From contig NC_058044.1 in the NCBI RefSeq assembly GCF_020085105.1, positions 29,268,206 to 29,332,205 of the forward strand: 64,000 nt of DNA, in the 5' to 3' direction. Below, in pieces: positions 1 to 12,800 of the stretch (position 1 is its first letter; every line of letters begins with the position of its first letter). The translations under genes were made by a program, and so were the position numbers. The stretch comes from Siniperca chuatsi. Lineage: Eukaryota; Chordata; Actinopteri; Centrarchiformes; Sinipercidae. The notes under the pieces are model-generated. The model ran no database searches. It saw nothing but the letters and a program-made list of their open reading frames with translations, and was not told the DNA's origin.

Positions 1-369
1 CCAGTGCAACAGCTGTGTGGAACAATATTTAGTAAACACACACACCAATGAGTTCATAAACAGCCAACCTGATTTTAATGGCCATCTGATTCCAAGCTAT
101 TACTTCCAGATTCATAACATAAATAACAATAAAACAATCTTATTTATTAGCCAAACACAATAAAAAAAAAAATCACTGTTAGAGTTTGCACGTTAGGAGC
201 ATAATATTTAAATGAAGTTTTTAAAAAGGAAACAGTCAAGTCAGGCAGCTTCCTAGTTAGTGCCTGTGGTAGCCTGTTACCTACATGAACTCAGATGTAT
301 GCAGTAAAATGAAAAGTATCAAAAACTGAGGTATGAAAACATGCAGTTATTGTGTTTTTAAAGGACACT

Positions 370-431
<62 letters not shown>

Positions 432-2160
432 TCCTTTATAAATCTGTTATTGTATAGGTGTCATTTAATAATGCTGAATGGGCTCACTGAAAGAGCAGTG
501 CAGTAAAATGCAAACACTCCCTTAAATTGCAGTGCGGATAGACCCGAGTGGCCAATTATTTACTGACATGACATTTAAAAAAATCTGAGGGATTAACAGC
601 ATCAAACAGGTGGTGTAGTACATCATCTAAACACCAACTGACACTGCGTGGAAGTGAAGTCCCCCAGCATCACAGCTAGGGCACTATTAAAAATGCATCC
701 AACTTCTGACTGGAAGAAGAGGACTTTGATGAGAAGTCTGTTTGATGTCTTGAATCGGCTTCACACCCACACCTCAAATCACCAGGCCTGTGTGCTGCAC
801 CCACACACCCACTGCCAAAGTTCACCCGCTGAATACTGGAGATGCTGCAGTGATAACCATCTCATTAGCTGCTTCCTTAATGCCTTGGTTGTATGCATTT
901 TATTCGCTGTGTCATTTCTTTTAAACAGGCTAGCTAGTGTTTGCAGTTCTTCAGGAAAACAGCATGGTTTGATCCAAAAACACACAAACGCATTTCCACT
1001 GTCAGTGTCAAATGTGCTGTGGCTGTTGTCACTATCAGCAGTTTTGGCAGTTACTACCAATTATTGACAAAATTCATATTTTGAAGAAGAGTCCGTTTAC
1101 CACCCAAATACCGTCATTTGATCACAACAGTGCTGATCAGACAGTACTGTACTTTAACTGATATGACGGAACCTGAAAACAAATTACACCTGACTGTGTG
1201 TGAACTCGCAATGCAGATCACAGGTGCTCTTCCATTCAGAGCAAATCAAAAAGTTTCAACCCTGGACACAGTTCTCTTTCACAGCCGAGGCTCACTCAAA
1301 CTGTGTAAGAGTGGGTGTCTGATAAAACAGTTGCTAAGTGTATTGCACATTAGGTAAGACCAAACTGGCTGGTGCAAACCCACTCTATCCATCACTGGTG
1401 TCGAATCTGCCCTTCACTTTTCATAGCCATAAGCAGCCTCGGCCAAAAGTGAATGTGATATATTTTTCTGCTCTATTTATAGGGAAATGATGTGATGGAA
1501 TAAACTGCAACAACTGGATGCAGGCACCGAGAGCTGGAGCTGCAATTACAAGCTCAGAGCAGGTTTATTTAAACAATAGGCAGGCAGGCAGGCAGGCTGC
1601 TGTCTGCAGCTGTGGGGCTGAAAATCTGTGTAACCTGCTGCTCCGGCTGCCTGTCACACCCCTCCCACTCCATGCCTGCACAGCAGCAGCAGCAGCAGCA
1701 GCAGCAGCTCACGACTTGGCTCCGGAACACTTCACCATGATTTATGATGGCAGACTGTTAACGCTGTGTGCTTTGAGTGAAAATGCACAACCCGCCATGC
1801 TATTTTGACAATCATTCCAGCTGCAGAGAGTTCAACGGATACACTTTAAATCCCCTACAAAACGCACGCTTCAGGCACAGCAAACCGCGGCTAGCTATCA
1901 AGGCAGCAGCAGTCAGCGACAAGCTGTATGAAAATGACCAGCTCGGTATAGAGTCAGCCAGAAGATTTCTGACAAAGCACACTACTAAATACTTGGCGAA
2001 TATCCATGAAATAGGCACATTTACATGGCCGACTGAAAGCATCAAAGCTGGCTTGACAGATGAGGGCAGCTGGCTAACAAGCTAGTAGGCTAGCTAAATC
2101 AAAACAGCAGCATAAACAAACCGCTCACTAGCGACAACGAGACATTTAAGATGTACTTAC
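1..2160 (-). other. pip4k2b: pip4k2b intron 1 (5' part, runs off the window)
   Basis: This stretch lies downstream, on the minus strand, of the exon-1 splice donor at 2160-2159, so it is intron sequence of pip4k2b. It contains a long (TA)n run at about 372-428, short GGCA repeats at about 1580-1600 and a (CAG)9-like run at about 1680-1708. No exon resembling the kinase domain was found. The open frames seen here are short, have no family resemblance and are best read as chance. Confidence 0.8.
372..428. repeat. (TA)n microsatellite
   Basis: About 57 bp of uninterrupted TA dinucleotide in pip4k2b intron 1. It is flanked by the inverted pair AAAGGACACT (about 360) and AGTGTCCTTT (about 429), so the whole can form a long hairpin. 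Confidence 0.9.
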
Positions 2161-2304
2161 CGTATGGTTGACACCCCACATTAAAACGCTGAGAATGGGC
2201 TCACTTGCACGGAATAATTTCACTTTCTGTCCTATAAAATGCTTCTTTTTCGTCTTGGTTTTGCTAGCGCTGATAGGCGCTGCGCTGGTGCAGTTGGATG
2301 ACAT
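2161..2304 (-). CDS. pip4k2b: Phosphatidylinositol-5-phosphate 4-kinase type-2 beta, coding exon 1 (partial gene)
   Basis: The type II PIP kinase phosphorylates PI5P at the 4-position to make PI(4,5)P2; the beta isoform is found in cytosol and nucleus and also uses GTP. The minus-strand ATG at 2304-2302 opens a 48-codon exon beginning [10 protein letters not shown]. It contains the Lys-rich block KTKTKKKHF and ends with ...[16 protein letters not shown] recognise this as the vertebrate PIP4K2 N-terminus, and the Ser/Asn/Cys/Thr start fits the beta paralog. The exon ends in phase 0 at a strong donor (GTAAGT, from 2160 downward), as in mammals. All later exons, including the catalytic core, lie beyond position 1. 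The gene is divergently oriented to pcgf2. In human, PIP4K2B is close to PCGF2, so synteny supports the call. Confidence 0.93.
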
Positions 2305-2930
2305 GTCTCAGGCTGGGAATTCAGGGTACGCAAGACGGCACTCACTGTTGTTCAGAGCCTCTACACACAACGAAAAATCGGAAAGTTAAGAACGCTTAAA
2401 AAAATCTATAAGTGCATCGTGCTCGTCGTCCAACTCGCAGCGAGTCTCTGGGTAGGATAACTGTCTTGTTGGGAGTCAGCGGTAGAGCATTTTGCGCCGT
2501 CACCACCCTTCCTCCTCCCGAGCAGGCCGCGGTGGAGTCCAGAGAGCAGCTAGCCGGCCATCAGGCTACAGAGCAGCCTCTCTCTTTACAAAAAAACCCC
2601 CTTACTTGGAGCGGTGAACACTCGCCGGACAGCCCCTCTCCTTTCCCTGTAACGTCTGCAACCCAAAACTGATGGGATGCTGTTTTACTTGTTAGTGAGT
2701 AATCCCATCCTGATGCGCCTGAGATTGTTGTCAATCACCACCAACGAGCGCTGCGGTCGGGGTCTCCTCAAGATGGCGTCTGTGTGGCACTTCGCAGTCA
2801 ACAGCGCGTCCAGCAGGCCGTCGGCAGAACTACAGGGGTTCCCACACCTTGCCCTTGGACCAGGACCTGGATTACCCACAGAACAAGGAGGGTGGATGGG
2901 TTGCAGACAGGACTGAGGAGTCCGCCCAGC
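2305..2930 (-). promoter_or_regulatory. pip4k2b: pip4k2b 5'UTR / promoter region
   Basis: This is the sequence immediately upstream of the pip4k2b start codon. It is richer in CpG and GC than the flanking DNA, especially 2410-2900. No TATA box is evident, which fits a CpG-type housekeeping promoter. The transcription start cannot be placed from sequence alone. The short open frames here on both strands look like chance. Confidence 0.5.
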
Positions 2931-5720
2931 GCACCCCTCTGTTAAATGTCTTAAGTAGTTAGATTTTTCATATTCTATTTATCCACTCGCTGTTCAGTTA
3001 TATTTCCTCTGAATCAATTTCCAACGTGAAGGTGTAAATGCTGTTTGAAAGCCTCGTAGGCCTACACAATGCCAGGAATACATTGCTAGTGAGTGAATGC
3101 GGTCTTTAAATATACAGAATCTAAAAACATTTAAATCTGTCTGAACATTTTATTTTGTAAAATGTAATGCCCAAATTACAGCAGCCGTGACCTCAGTGTC
3201 CTCTGTGGTAGGTATGGCCCTGGTTGTAACAGCTGTTGCACCCAAATCTGTCACCTGTCAGTCAGATTCTGTGTCACAAGAGATTCAAGTATGAAAAAAG
3301 ACTAATGGGTTGACCAAAGCTTGACAGGTGAGTGCTTTAAAGACACATCTATGCAGTACTGAGCCCCTGCTCCTGCTATCACAGATATCACAATTTGAGC
3401 ATATCTGTAGTACTTAGATAGGGTCATACATCTAAGCTGTTAGCTTTACCACCACTAAATGATGTTACCGTGGTTAAAACGGTTAGCTGAAATTCCTCAT
3501 CAGGTCACAGAATCTGATGGGTCACAAAAAAAGCTTAAAGTCACAGTTTTGCATACAAATAAAAGTGTGACATTATTGTAATTTCAATCAGATATGCCCT
3601 CATTCAGGCAAAATACCCGAAACACAGAAGGCTGCAGAAAGATACAGGACCCACACATAATGTCACTCCCCAAGGCAACCCGCAGATTCTGGTCTGACAA
3701 CACTGTATAGAGGCCATAGGGCACCTTCACTCATGCATTGCATTAACAGTAACAATATTTTGCAGAATTACACCAACTTCAAATGGTTCGATATGATGAT
3801 CTTTTCAGGCTAAAACTCAACCAGGTGATTTGACTCAGTTACACTATTTCTTAGAAAAAAAAACAACATTGTTTGTTACAAACTTTCTCACATGATTCTA
3901 AATGAGAGTATAACTCGATTCTTCAAAGAGGAAACACTGGAAAATAAATTGTCTTCTATTCTTCATTAACTGTGTGTTTACTGCTAATGGTTCCACCACT
4001 CTAGATGTGTAACAGATATGATGGAATTAGAAATTCAATTAAAATACCAACTTTAAAGGGGCACGCCACTGATTTTATACATAGAGCTCATTTTACGCAT
4101 CATGGTCAGTACTACAGTTGTGTAATGTCCTCTGTGAAGAGCTGTGTCAAGTCTGACAAAATAATAATAATGATGATGTCATCATCAGGATTATCTCAGC
4201 TTGGGCTTGGAGATGACAAATGTATAAAAGAAAACCTGCGTAACAAACAGGGGGCATGGAGTTTGAAAGATAAAGGTGTTTAAGAGGCAGGGCGGGTCTA
4301 ACAAACAGATGTCACTGAGTTGCATCATGGGAAGTGTAGGATCAAGTGTTTTTGGAGTCTGACCCATTTTTAGGGACCGAAAGTCAGGATTTTTCGGCCT
4401 CTGCTGCTTTAAATTTGACCATTTCTTTTTAAAATCTGTCTCTTGTGAGTCCTCCCAGCTTTATGGAAGTGAAATATTAAATTACTGGAGTACACCTTTA
4501 AAAACATTAATAAATGCACAACTACACTACAAGATGCACTCAGTTGTAATAATAAAGTTAGAATCGTTTTTAGTTGGGTTTTTTTTTCTGGAGACCTCGA
4601 GTTCAAGATTGCACCGTCCAAGATCAAAGGAATAAAATTCCCTTTAGCATGACTTTTTCCTTCCCCTTAATGAAAAGATTTTTTCTTACATTTCCTAATT
4701 CTCAAAGAACTATTCTGTAACAACACAATTTCTATGTTCTAGCATGCAATCACCATTACCCCCTGTGCACTGTATTTGTCCTGTTTCCACCCCATCAGTA
4801 GCGTTGTGACTGCGTCTTTACGAGAAGAATTCCTCATGTACAGTATGTTTACATCGCTCACACATATGGAAGTCAGTATAGTTTGCATTGATAGTATGAA
4901 GCTGTTCCCAGGGCTCTCGCATGGTTTGGAAAAAGAAGATTCGATGATCTCTGCCTGGTACCTAAGGGAACTGCTGACTCTTAGTTTACAGTAAAAACTC
5001 AGATCTTTAACTTAAGTAAAAATTGCAATACTGCAGTGTAAAAATACTGTTACAAGTAAAATTCCTGCATTTTACTGCCAGCAAAAGGGGCAGCTTAATC
5101 CACAACACATCATTATTTATTAGTTGATTTGTATTTAGTATTAATTATCTGAACCTGCAAAGTAACTAGTAACTAATGTTGTCAAATAAATGTAGTGGAA
5201 TAAAAAGTGTCTTTGTCCTTCTTTTCTGTTTTGCTTTTATATATAGTATATAAAAGGAAATAGTAAATTATAGTATATATAATATTTACTTTTGCTCTCC
5301 TATCTGTCTGGAGATTTGTGCTGCTTTTATTGTTAGCAAGGTCACCCGGAAAAGGAGATTTCTAATCTTAGATTTAAATGGTTAAACACTAATTTGATTC
5401 GTGATAGAAATAAAAAAATAATAATAAATAAATCAGGGCTTTTCAATCAGGCCCAGTCTACACTGAAAACAAACCGCCATGTGTTTGATCAGACATTCAA
5501 CATTTCCCACAGGTACAGGCTACATCTATTTCCTGCCCATGCAAATCATTTTAGCATTCTTTGTCTCATGTATTACTATCCTTTGAGTTATTGTTTTATC
5601 TATTATTTTTATTATTCATATAAAACACAAGTATCATTTATTACATTTTTTTTTATCTAAAAAAAAAAAAAGATTAAAATGAAAACGGAACAAGAGAAGA
5701 CATTTCCAATGAAGTTCCAC
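2931..5720. other. Intergenic interval between divergent pip4k2b and pcgf2
   Basis: About 2.8 kb of AT-rich DNA. I see no exon-like frame with flanking splice sites. In human, PSMB3 lies between PCGF2 and PIP4K2B; I could not find any PSMB3-like peptide here. The interval contains a short inverted-repeat element (4052-4502, listed separately) and A/T-rich microsatellite-like stretches around 5230-5290 and 5580-5680. Confidence 0.6.
4052..4502. mobile_element. Non-autonomous DNA transposon (MITE-like) with terminal inverted repeats
   Basis: The left end reads TTTAAAGGGGCACGCCACTG. The right end (4483-4502), reverse-complemented, reads TTTAAAGGTGTACTCCAGTA, giving imperfect terminal inverted repeats about 450 bp apart. 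No transposase coding is visible. The opening motif is a familiar teleost dispersed repeat, from general recognition only. A target-site duplication was not confidently identified. Confidence 0.55.
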
Positions 5721-5724
5721 ACGT

Positions 5725-6811
5725 CTTTGTGGGTCAACCCTCGGCTCGGGCCCCGGGACGTGAGGCCTGCAGGGCCTCCCGGTAATGCGGACTAAATAAC
5801 TAACAGTCAGTCAGACACGCCGGGGCGGGGCGTGGCAGGAACCCTCTCCTGAGCAACTTATTGAAATAAATGAATGAACAAAGGTGAAATAAAGAGCCCA
5901 TGTGATGGCGGGCCCGTGCAGGACAAACGTGTAGAAAGTCAGCGGGGGCCTGCAGAGGACACCCCGAGTGCCCCGAGAAAGAACGAGGCGACAAAATAAT
6001 ATCACGTGATCCAAAATGGGCAGTCCTCTGACGGTGCTGAAAAAAGCCATTTTCTGGCGCTGCTGCAAATTCTGTCCAAGTCCAAATAATTTACCTGGAT
6101 CCTCGTTGGGAGGAGAAGGAAACTTTTATGTCTAATCAGGTAGGAACGAAGCGTCGGCGATCGCTCTTTATCGCGCACGTCGCCCCGCTGTCTGCTGAGG
6201 CGCACACAAAGTGCACGGTGTCACATTTTGAGTCTCTCTTGTTCGCCTCCTGATACAGCCCTGTCAGTGAATTTAAGATGGCTGCTTTGTGTACCAGTGT
6301 GATTTTCTGCGGCTCTGCACCCCCACCTACCGCCCCCCCCCCCCTCTCTCAAACCACTCAGTGTTGGTGTTTTCTTTGGATGTGTTTGGTTGTGGTGCCC
6401 GGTCGGTCGGACGGCGGAGCTCCGGAGAAATGCAAACGCTCTTTGTTGGTCCGCCGGTCGAGGAGCAGAGCTGATGCACAAGAAGAGGCCACACAGGGGC
6501 GATTCAGTAGTCGGCTGCTGTGTACCACCACACAAGCCTGCATTGAGCTGCACTGCACGGCTGCCACTCTCCACGCACGTTCCTTATCGCTGCATGTCTT
6601 TCCAGTTGTTTTTGTCGGCTCTTCCTTGTGCTTTCACAAGCTGCTGTCCCAAGGACGAGCTGCAGACGAGGTCCGAGGGAGCACTGTGGCAGCCACTCAT
6701 TGACAATATGAAGAACTGATAGTCTCAACAAGCATTGTGCACATTTCCAGAGGCTCCTGTGCCCTATGGTGTAACAAGAACCTCTCATGTTGTTGTTTGT
6801 TTCCTCTGCAG
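5725..6811 (+). promoter_or_regulatory. pcgf2: pcgf2 CpG-rich promoter and 5'UTR region
   Basis: CpG and GC density rise sharply from about 5725 to 6700, then a pyrimidine tract and CAG acceptor (AG at 6810-6811) precede the first coding exon. This implies at least one non-coding 5' exon in the CpG region. A possible donor, AATCAG followed by GTAGGA, lies at 6134-6145, but I cannot prove it is used. Many short frames overlap here on both strands (6200-6870); they are the usual by-product of GC-rich DNA and none resembles a known protein. Confidence 0.55.
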
Positions 6812-6821
6812 ATCTGTCCAG

Positions 6822-9800
6822 ATGGATAAAATGCAGCCCAACCGGATTAAAATCACAGATCTGAATCAACACCTCACATGTCCACTGTGCGCTGGTTACT
6901 TAATTGATGCTACAACCATAGTAGAGTGCCTGCACTCCTGTAAGTTCCTCACATGAAAGCGTTGCCTTGCATGCATGCACAGTGTTTTCAGTAGCCGCTG
7001 TATGACAGAAGCGTAGCCCTTAACACTTGTTTGCGTGTTAAGCAGAGGTCCTGCTCAGGTTGTGGTCGTAAGGAGGGGAGCATGATGTAGACTGCAGGCT
7101 GTCTTTTATTGTCATTTCAACCACATGCAGCCAGTACACAGAGAAACGAAAACAACGCTCCCTCCAGGACCGCGGTGCCACACGAGACTCCACAGACCTG
7201 CACAAGTGCACAAAAATACTAAGACAGTGCAAAATTAGCAGTTTAGTCATATAGCGTGACCCCACCTTAATGTTCATTTTGAAGGCCGATAGGAAGTCTG
7301 CTTCTGTGTGCACAATAATGTAATGCATGTGAAACAACATTTCCATTTTTGTTGACACTGTGTATGAGGTGTTGATTCACCTCTATGGTAACTGTGGAGC
7401 CTGGTGATGTATCCATCGGACTGTTGAGAGACTGACTGAAGAAAAATGTAGTATTAGTGGTATTTATTGTAGAAAAGGTTTCAGTCGTAGTCATCTGGAC
7501 ACTGTTGACGTTTCGGCTCCCATCCGGGAGTCATTCTCAATTGTGAAAATGGTCCGAGAACTCAGAAATTTAAGCTACTCTGTGTAACTTAAGCCCTGCC
7601 CTCAGGAAGGAGTCTTCAGCAGATATCTAGCAGATACTCAGGAAGACTCCTTCCTGAGGGCAGGGCTTAAGGATGGGAGCCGAAACGTCTTGATTCTGAA
7701 AACGATGTCCAGATGACTACGACTGAAACCTTTTCTACAATAGAACACTCCTGGACGAATGAGGGACTACACCGTCTTATTAGTGGTATTGTTTTGTAGT
7801 GTATTACATTGAATTGCAAGTGTTCATGATGCCGAGTCCACTCCATGAACTGCACATTAACGCTGATGGTGATCCAGAGCAGTGTCGTAGCATCTTGTCC
7901 ATGTCGTTTCTCTCTGTACAGTTTGTAAAACTTGCATCGTCGCCTTCCTGGAGACAAATAAGTTCTGCCCTCGCTGTGACGTCCAGGTTCACAAGACATG
8001 CCCACAGCTCAGCATCAGGTAAGCTATAATGGTTTATATTAGGTATTTTGTAAAACACTTCTGAATGCAGTGAGGATCGTGCTTATCAATGTGAAAACTT
8101 TCTTTTTCTTTTCCAGAGCGGACAAAACCCTACAAGATATTGTTTATAAGCTTGTTCCAGGGCTATTCAAAGGTGAGACGGAGGCTGTGGCGCAACAAAC
8201 TGTCTCGAAGCAAGCTTAGTCTCAGCCTTTGTCATAATTTCCCATTTAACGATGCAGTTCGTTGCCAATGGACACTTATATTTCTGAACTCAGATGAGAT
8301 GAAACGGAGGCGGGACTTCTACGCAGAGAATCGTGTGCTGGAACCAGGGGAAGTGGTGGAGACGTTTAACATAGCAGAGGATGAAATCATCAGCCTGTCC
8401 ATACAGTTCTACGAGAGGAGCAAGTGAGTCAGTCATTTCTCGTTTTTTTACAAAAAGAGCAAACAGCAGTGAGAATTCTTCATGCTGGGTCTGTTTACTG
8501 GAAAGTTGCTGCTGAGACAGTTGTAAAGACAATTAAATGTAATTATCTGATCATGCTCAAAGCAAACAATAGAGTAGAATTACCTAAATATGCACGGAAG
8601 ACTCACATTAAACAGAAATAAGTAGTGAAAGCAATAAGAGGGAACAAGACCTGTGTGAACACTCAAAAAGGCTTCCGCTCACACTGGCAGTATGTTTCTC
8701 TCTGAATCTGGTTTTCTGTGTGCGTGGAAGGAATTGTTAATTATCGTTTAACACCTTTTCGTTGTATTTAATATCTCCCTGCAGAAATAATGAGAGGCAG
8801 CATTCAGAGATGGAAGGAGACAAGGTAAAGCCTGATTTTTAGATAAAAGGCAAAGTTGAGTAAAGCAACAGTTGAAGTCTACACGCTTCACGTTTTTAAT
8901 GTGGTTTTCTGGTCTTCACCCGGGATCTGCGTCCCTCTTTTCTTTGTTCTCAGTCCAATGGTAAACGCTTCCTGCAGTGCCCAGCAGCCATGTCCGTCAT
9001 GCACTTAGCAAAGTTCCTCCGAAGCAAGATGGATATTCCCAACAGCTATCGGGTAATTAGACACGTTGCACCCATGCACTCTCGCTGTATTGTTTGTGTA
9101 GCAAACTTCAGGGTTTCGACCCAGTAATATAAATACCTTGTTTAAAAGGACTTTATCATGCATTTGTCAGTTTTAAAAGAGCCCTGGCAATCAGCACTTT
9201 GATATGTGAGCTGTCAGTGCAACATGATGATTACCAGAGCTACAAAGAGACCAAATCGTCCGTGCCCAAACTGAGGAGCATTGCTCCAAAAACTGCAAAT
9301 CATTAAAGCTGCATGAATTTTTAATATGAACACTGGGTCAAATGACTTTGTTTAACGTGAAAGGGATCCCTCGTAGTGAGGAACCCACAGAGAATCATCA
9401 GCAAACTCTTCAGAGCATTTTAGTGTCTTTCAGCGCATTGTTTTTGGTTCACTTTTACTGCTCTCGTCAGCCTTGTTTTCAGCCGTAGCAGGCAGCTCTT
9501 TTTTTTTTTTAGTGAAAAGGCTCTGATTAACTCACTGTACACCACCTGCCCAGCATCCACCGGAAGGCAAAGTGAGTTACTAGACGGTGAACGTAGTGGA
9601 GCATTTAGCTGCTAAAGAGCCAGATATGTTTCTCAGGAAGAGGAGAGGAGAGTTAAAGGGAGAGTGAATGTTGGACTTACATTCATCAGGTGGCCACAAA
9701 CGCGACCCCAAATGAATGCTAATGTTGCTCCGTATCTGTTGGATGTGTAAATAGGCAACTGTTTGCTATGTCAAGGTAGAAAAACTTTTTCACAGTAGAT

Positions 9801-12800
9801 ATTTTGATGGGTCATAGCAGGAAAAGAACAGGCATTACTGCCAGCGATAGTGTCAGCCATCTTGTCACTGTTTTTTTGACACTTTTGAAGATTTTAGCAA
9901 GTGGGAGATTTCATGGCTGGCCAAAATTCTTGCTTGCTCATAATTATGGTCTCTGCTATGTGTGTGAGTGTGTCATTAGACACCAGATGGTCAAATAGAA
10001 GGTCAAATATGTCATAGCAGCAACATAGCAGGTACGTCAAACAGCGGCTATGATGTAGCCCTAGCAGGACCCAGTCCCTACCAGCCAATCAGCAATGAGC
10101 AAGATTACACTATGAGGGTATCATCTAACCCTGGTTTTCATTTCTTACAACATATGATTTATTATAAACTGTACACAACTGGAACATTTTAATGGGCCAA
10201 CAACATTGTAATGCTGCATTCACTTCAAGTGGGATGGAAGTTAGCAAAGGGAAAGATTTGCATGTTTACGACTTGTTGTCAAGACAGGTGGGAAACTGGT
10301 TATTACGGTAATTCCCACATGACATGAATGCATCATAAGGTACAAGGGTACCCTGACAATAGTAAAAATCATTTTAAAGATGGTATTTATTTGTGCGCCT
10401 GTCCACCTGGCCAGGTTGTCTCCCAGTGCAGCTTTCTGTTGTGGCCTTTTCCTCGCCTTCCCTTTTTAATAAAGCTCCTTGATCAAAACCTCTCAGGAAG
10501 TGATGTTATCGAATGCTGACAAAATAAGCGTCATCTTTGTTCAAATGATGGTACTCAAAGTACAGCAGTGCCAGTAATCTTGAGGTAGAAACACAAAAGT
10601 TGGCGCCCTGCTGGAGCGCACGCACCATGTACTAAGGCTGAGTCCTTACTGCAGCGGCCCCGGGGCCCTTTGCTGCATGTCATTCCCTCTCTCCCCCCTT
10701 TCCTGCCTCTCTTCAGCTGTTTATATCTAATAAATGTATAAAAAAAACTCCACATAACTCAACTTTTATGCAAAAGTAATTGAGGTCACTGGAACAAAAG
10801 CTTGCCTGGGAGCAGGGTGGGACTTCTGCAGTAGCAGTACGTTTCCCAGTACTGGGTCAGTATTCAAGTAAAGCTGGGATAGCAGCCTGTGGGTGTGCTC
10901 CATGTTGATGATGATGGAAAGCTATGATTTCAATGGAGGCTTTATATTAGTATCAAAATGTAAAGATGTTTATATAGAGGCTTTTTAAAATTCAGCTTCA
11001 GTCCAAAAATACCTGTGTCAGCCTTGGAAAAATCCATGCTCATGGGCTACTGAAATGCAGCACCTGGTTGAGTTGGGATATGTATTTAAACCCATCAAGA
11101 CAAATGGCAGTAGAATAGATCTAAACTTCCAAAGGAAGATATATAAACTTTTTAAAGAGCGAAGATCTGGCAGGTGGCTGTTTTCTGCTGGACACATTGT
11201 GTTAAGTGTTTTTCTTTGACTGTGTGTTACAGGTGGAGGTGTTGTACGGAGATGAGCCCTTGAAGGACTACTACACACTAATGGATATCGCCTACTTCTA
11301 CGAGTGGAGACGAGTGAGTGACTGCTTTCGTACCTTTTTTTTTTTTTTTTTCTTTTTACTGTGGATTACAAATATTTACCAAACCTGATTTGTGATGATC
11401 GCTCTTGTGTTTCCTGTAGTTGGCACGATTTCATTTTTGTTCCATTCAAATGGGATGAGCAATCAGTCTTCAGGTTGGCTTGAAATGGGAAAAGTAACAA
11501 TGCTGTGAGTCATAGGCATCTGACCAGCTGTTTGCAGTGTATCAGTAGGACAAGCAGAAGCACTTTGCTCTTCCCCTTCTTCGCAGAGTTCCCGGTCTTT
11601 CAAACACTGTTACAATACTCGACATTACTGCTGACGGTTTTCTTGCGCATGCTGTATGTTTTTAGATTGATTACGTAACAGGCAGCCAATGGGAACTGTT
11701 CATGTAATCTGTTCCTGTGAACAGATGGCTGGACAGATGCGTGGTGTTGTAGTTGTTAGCAAAACAACGCCAATGATAATGTTTGGTGCATTAAAGGTTT
11801 TGTAGAAAGCTGCAACTTGTCACCATGTTGATGTTTGAGTGTAGTATGTCTTGTGAGGTTGTTTTTCTCTCAGCGTAGCTTGTGAATGCTTTTAGTTGTT
11901 AGTAGTGAGGTCTTAATGAGTATGTTGCTCTGGAGTTTTACATTTTCACGTTTACATTTTGCTATAAACTCCCTTTTTATGTTGACGCGCTCGTAGCTAG
12001 ATAGGAATATCCTGGGTGGACAGATGATAACCCTCTTTGTGAGATGATTTAACTGAGATTGATGTTATAAAAAGGGACATGAAATGAGCAGTTCCTGCTA
12101 ACGTCACACTCCCTCTCTGTCAATTATGCTTTGGTAACAGAAACGACTGTAATATATGGATGAGGCTGGCTATATTCTGTTTTTGTTATTGTCAACGAAT
12201 CCAATGAAAAGACCAAAATCAAAATACTCTCCAACCTTTCCATCCTGCCCTCTCTGTGGCCCAGGCCCTTTCATTCCTACCAAAGATGTGATTCTTTTAA
12301 AAACTGGTCACAAATACATAGTTTCATTTAAATAAAAAGGCTCAGTAATTTTCTGAAACAGCCGGGCACTGTGGTTTTTAGCAAACGTTACTCAAACTGG
12401 AGTAAATAGCACATTTCTTGGGGACTATTTTCTGCGTTGGATACACATTTGGTGTGCCAGAGTTTTCACAGCAGCAGGACGGTGTATGTGGGAAATAAAC
12501 TACAGTGCCCATGTTCATGGTAATGAAGGAACATGTCACCCAGTGCAACAGTGTGGCTCACTGATGTGTTTTTAATAGTTTTTGGACAACAATGGAGGCT
12601 TTGACTACACAGAAAACACTATCTACTCATCGATGGTTCTGGTCTTAGTGGACAATAAGAACGTTTTTCACCAGTCTTATCATTTAACCTGTACAGACAT
12701 AAAGTCCTGCCTAGGGCTGCGCAGTATGGTTAAAAAAGCAATCTTGTTGCGATTATTTGAACAGATATTACGAGGGCGATGTGATTCACGATTAGTGGGA

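Noticed and set aside
2168-2389. Plus-strand frame of 73 aa with a hydrophobic segment (small membrane protein look)
   Set aside because: It is the exact antisense of pip4k2b coding exon 1, which has strong family identity and a proper splice donor. The hydrophobic stretch is a by-product of the Lys-rich codons.
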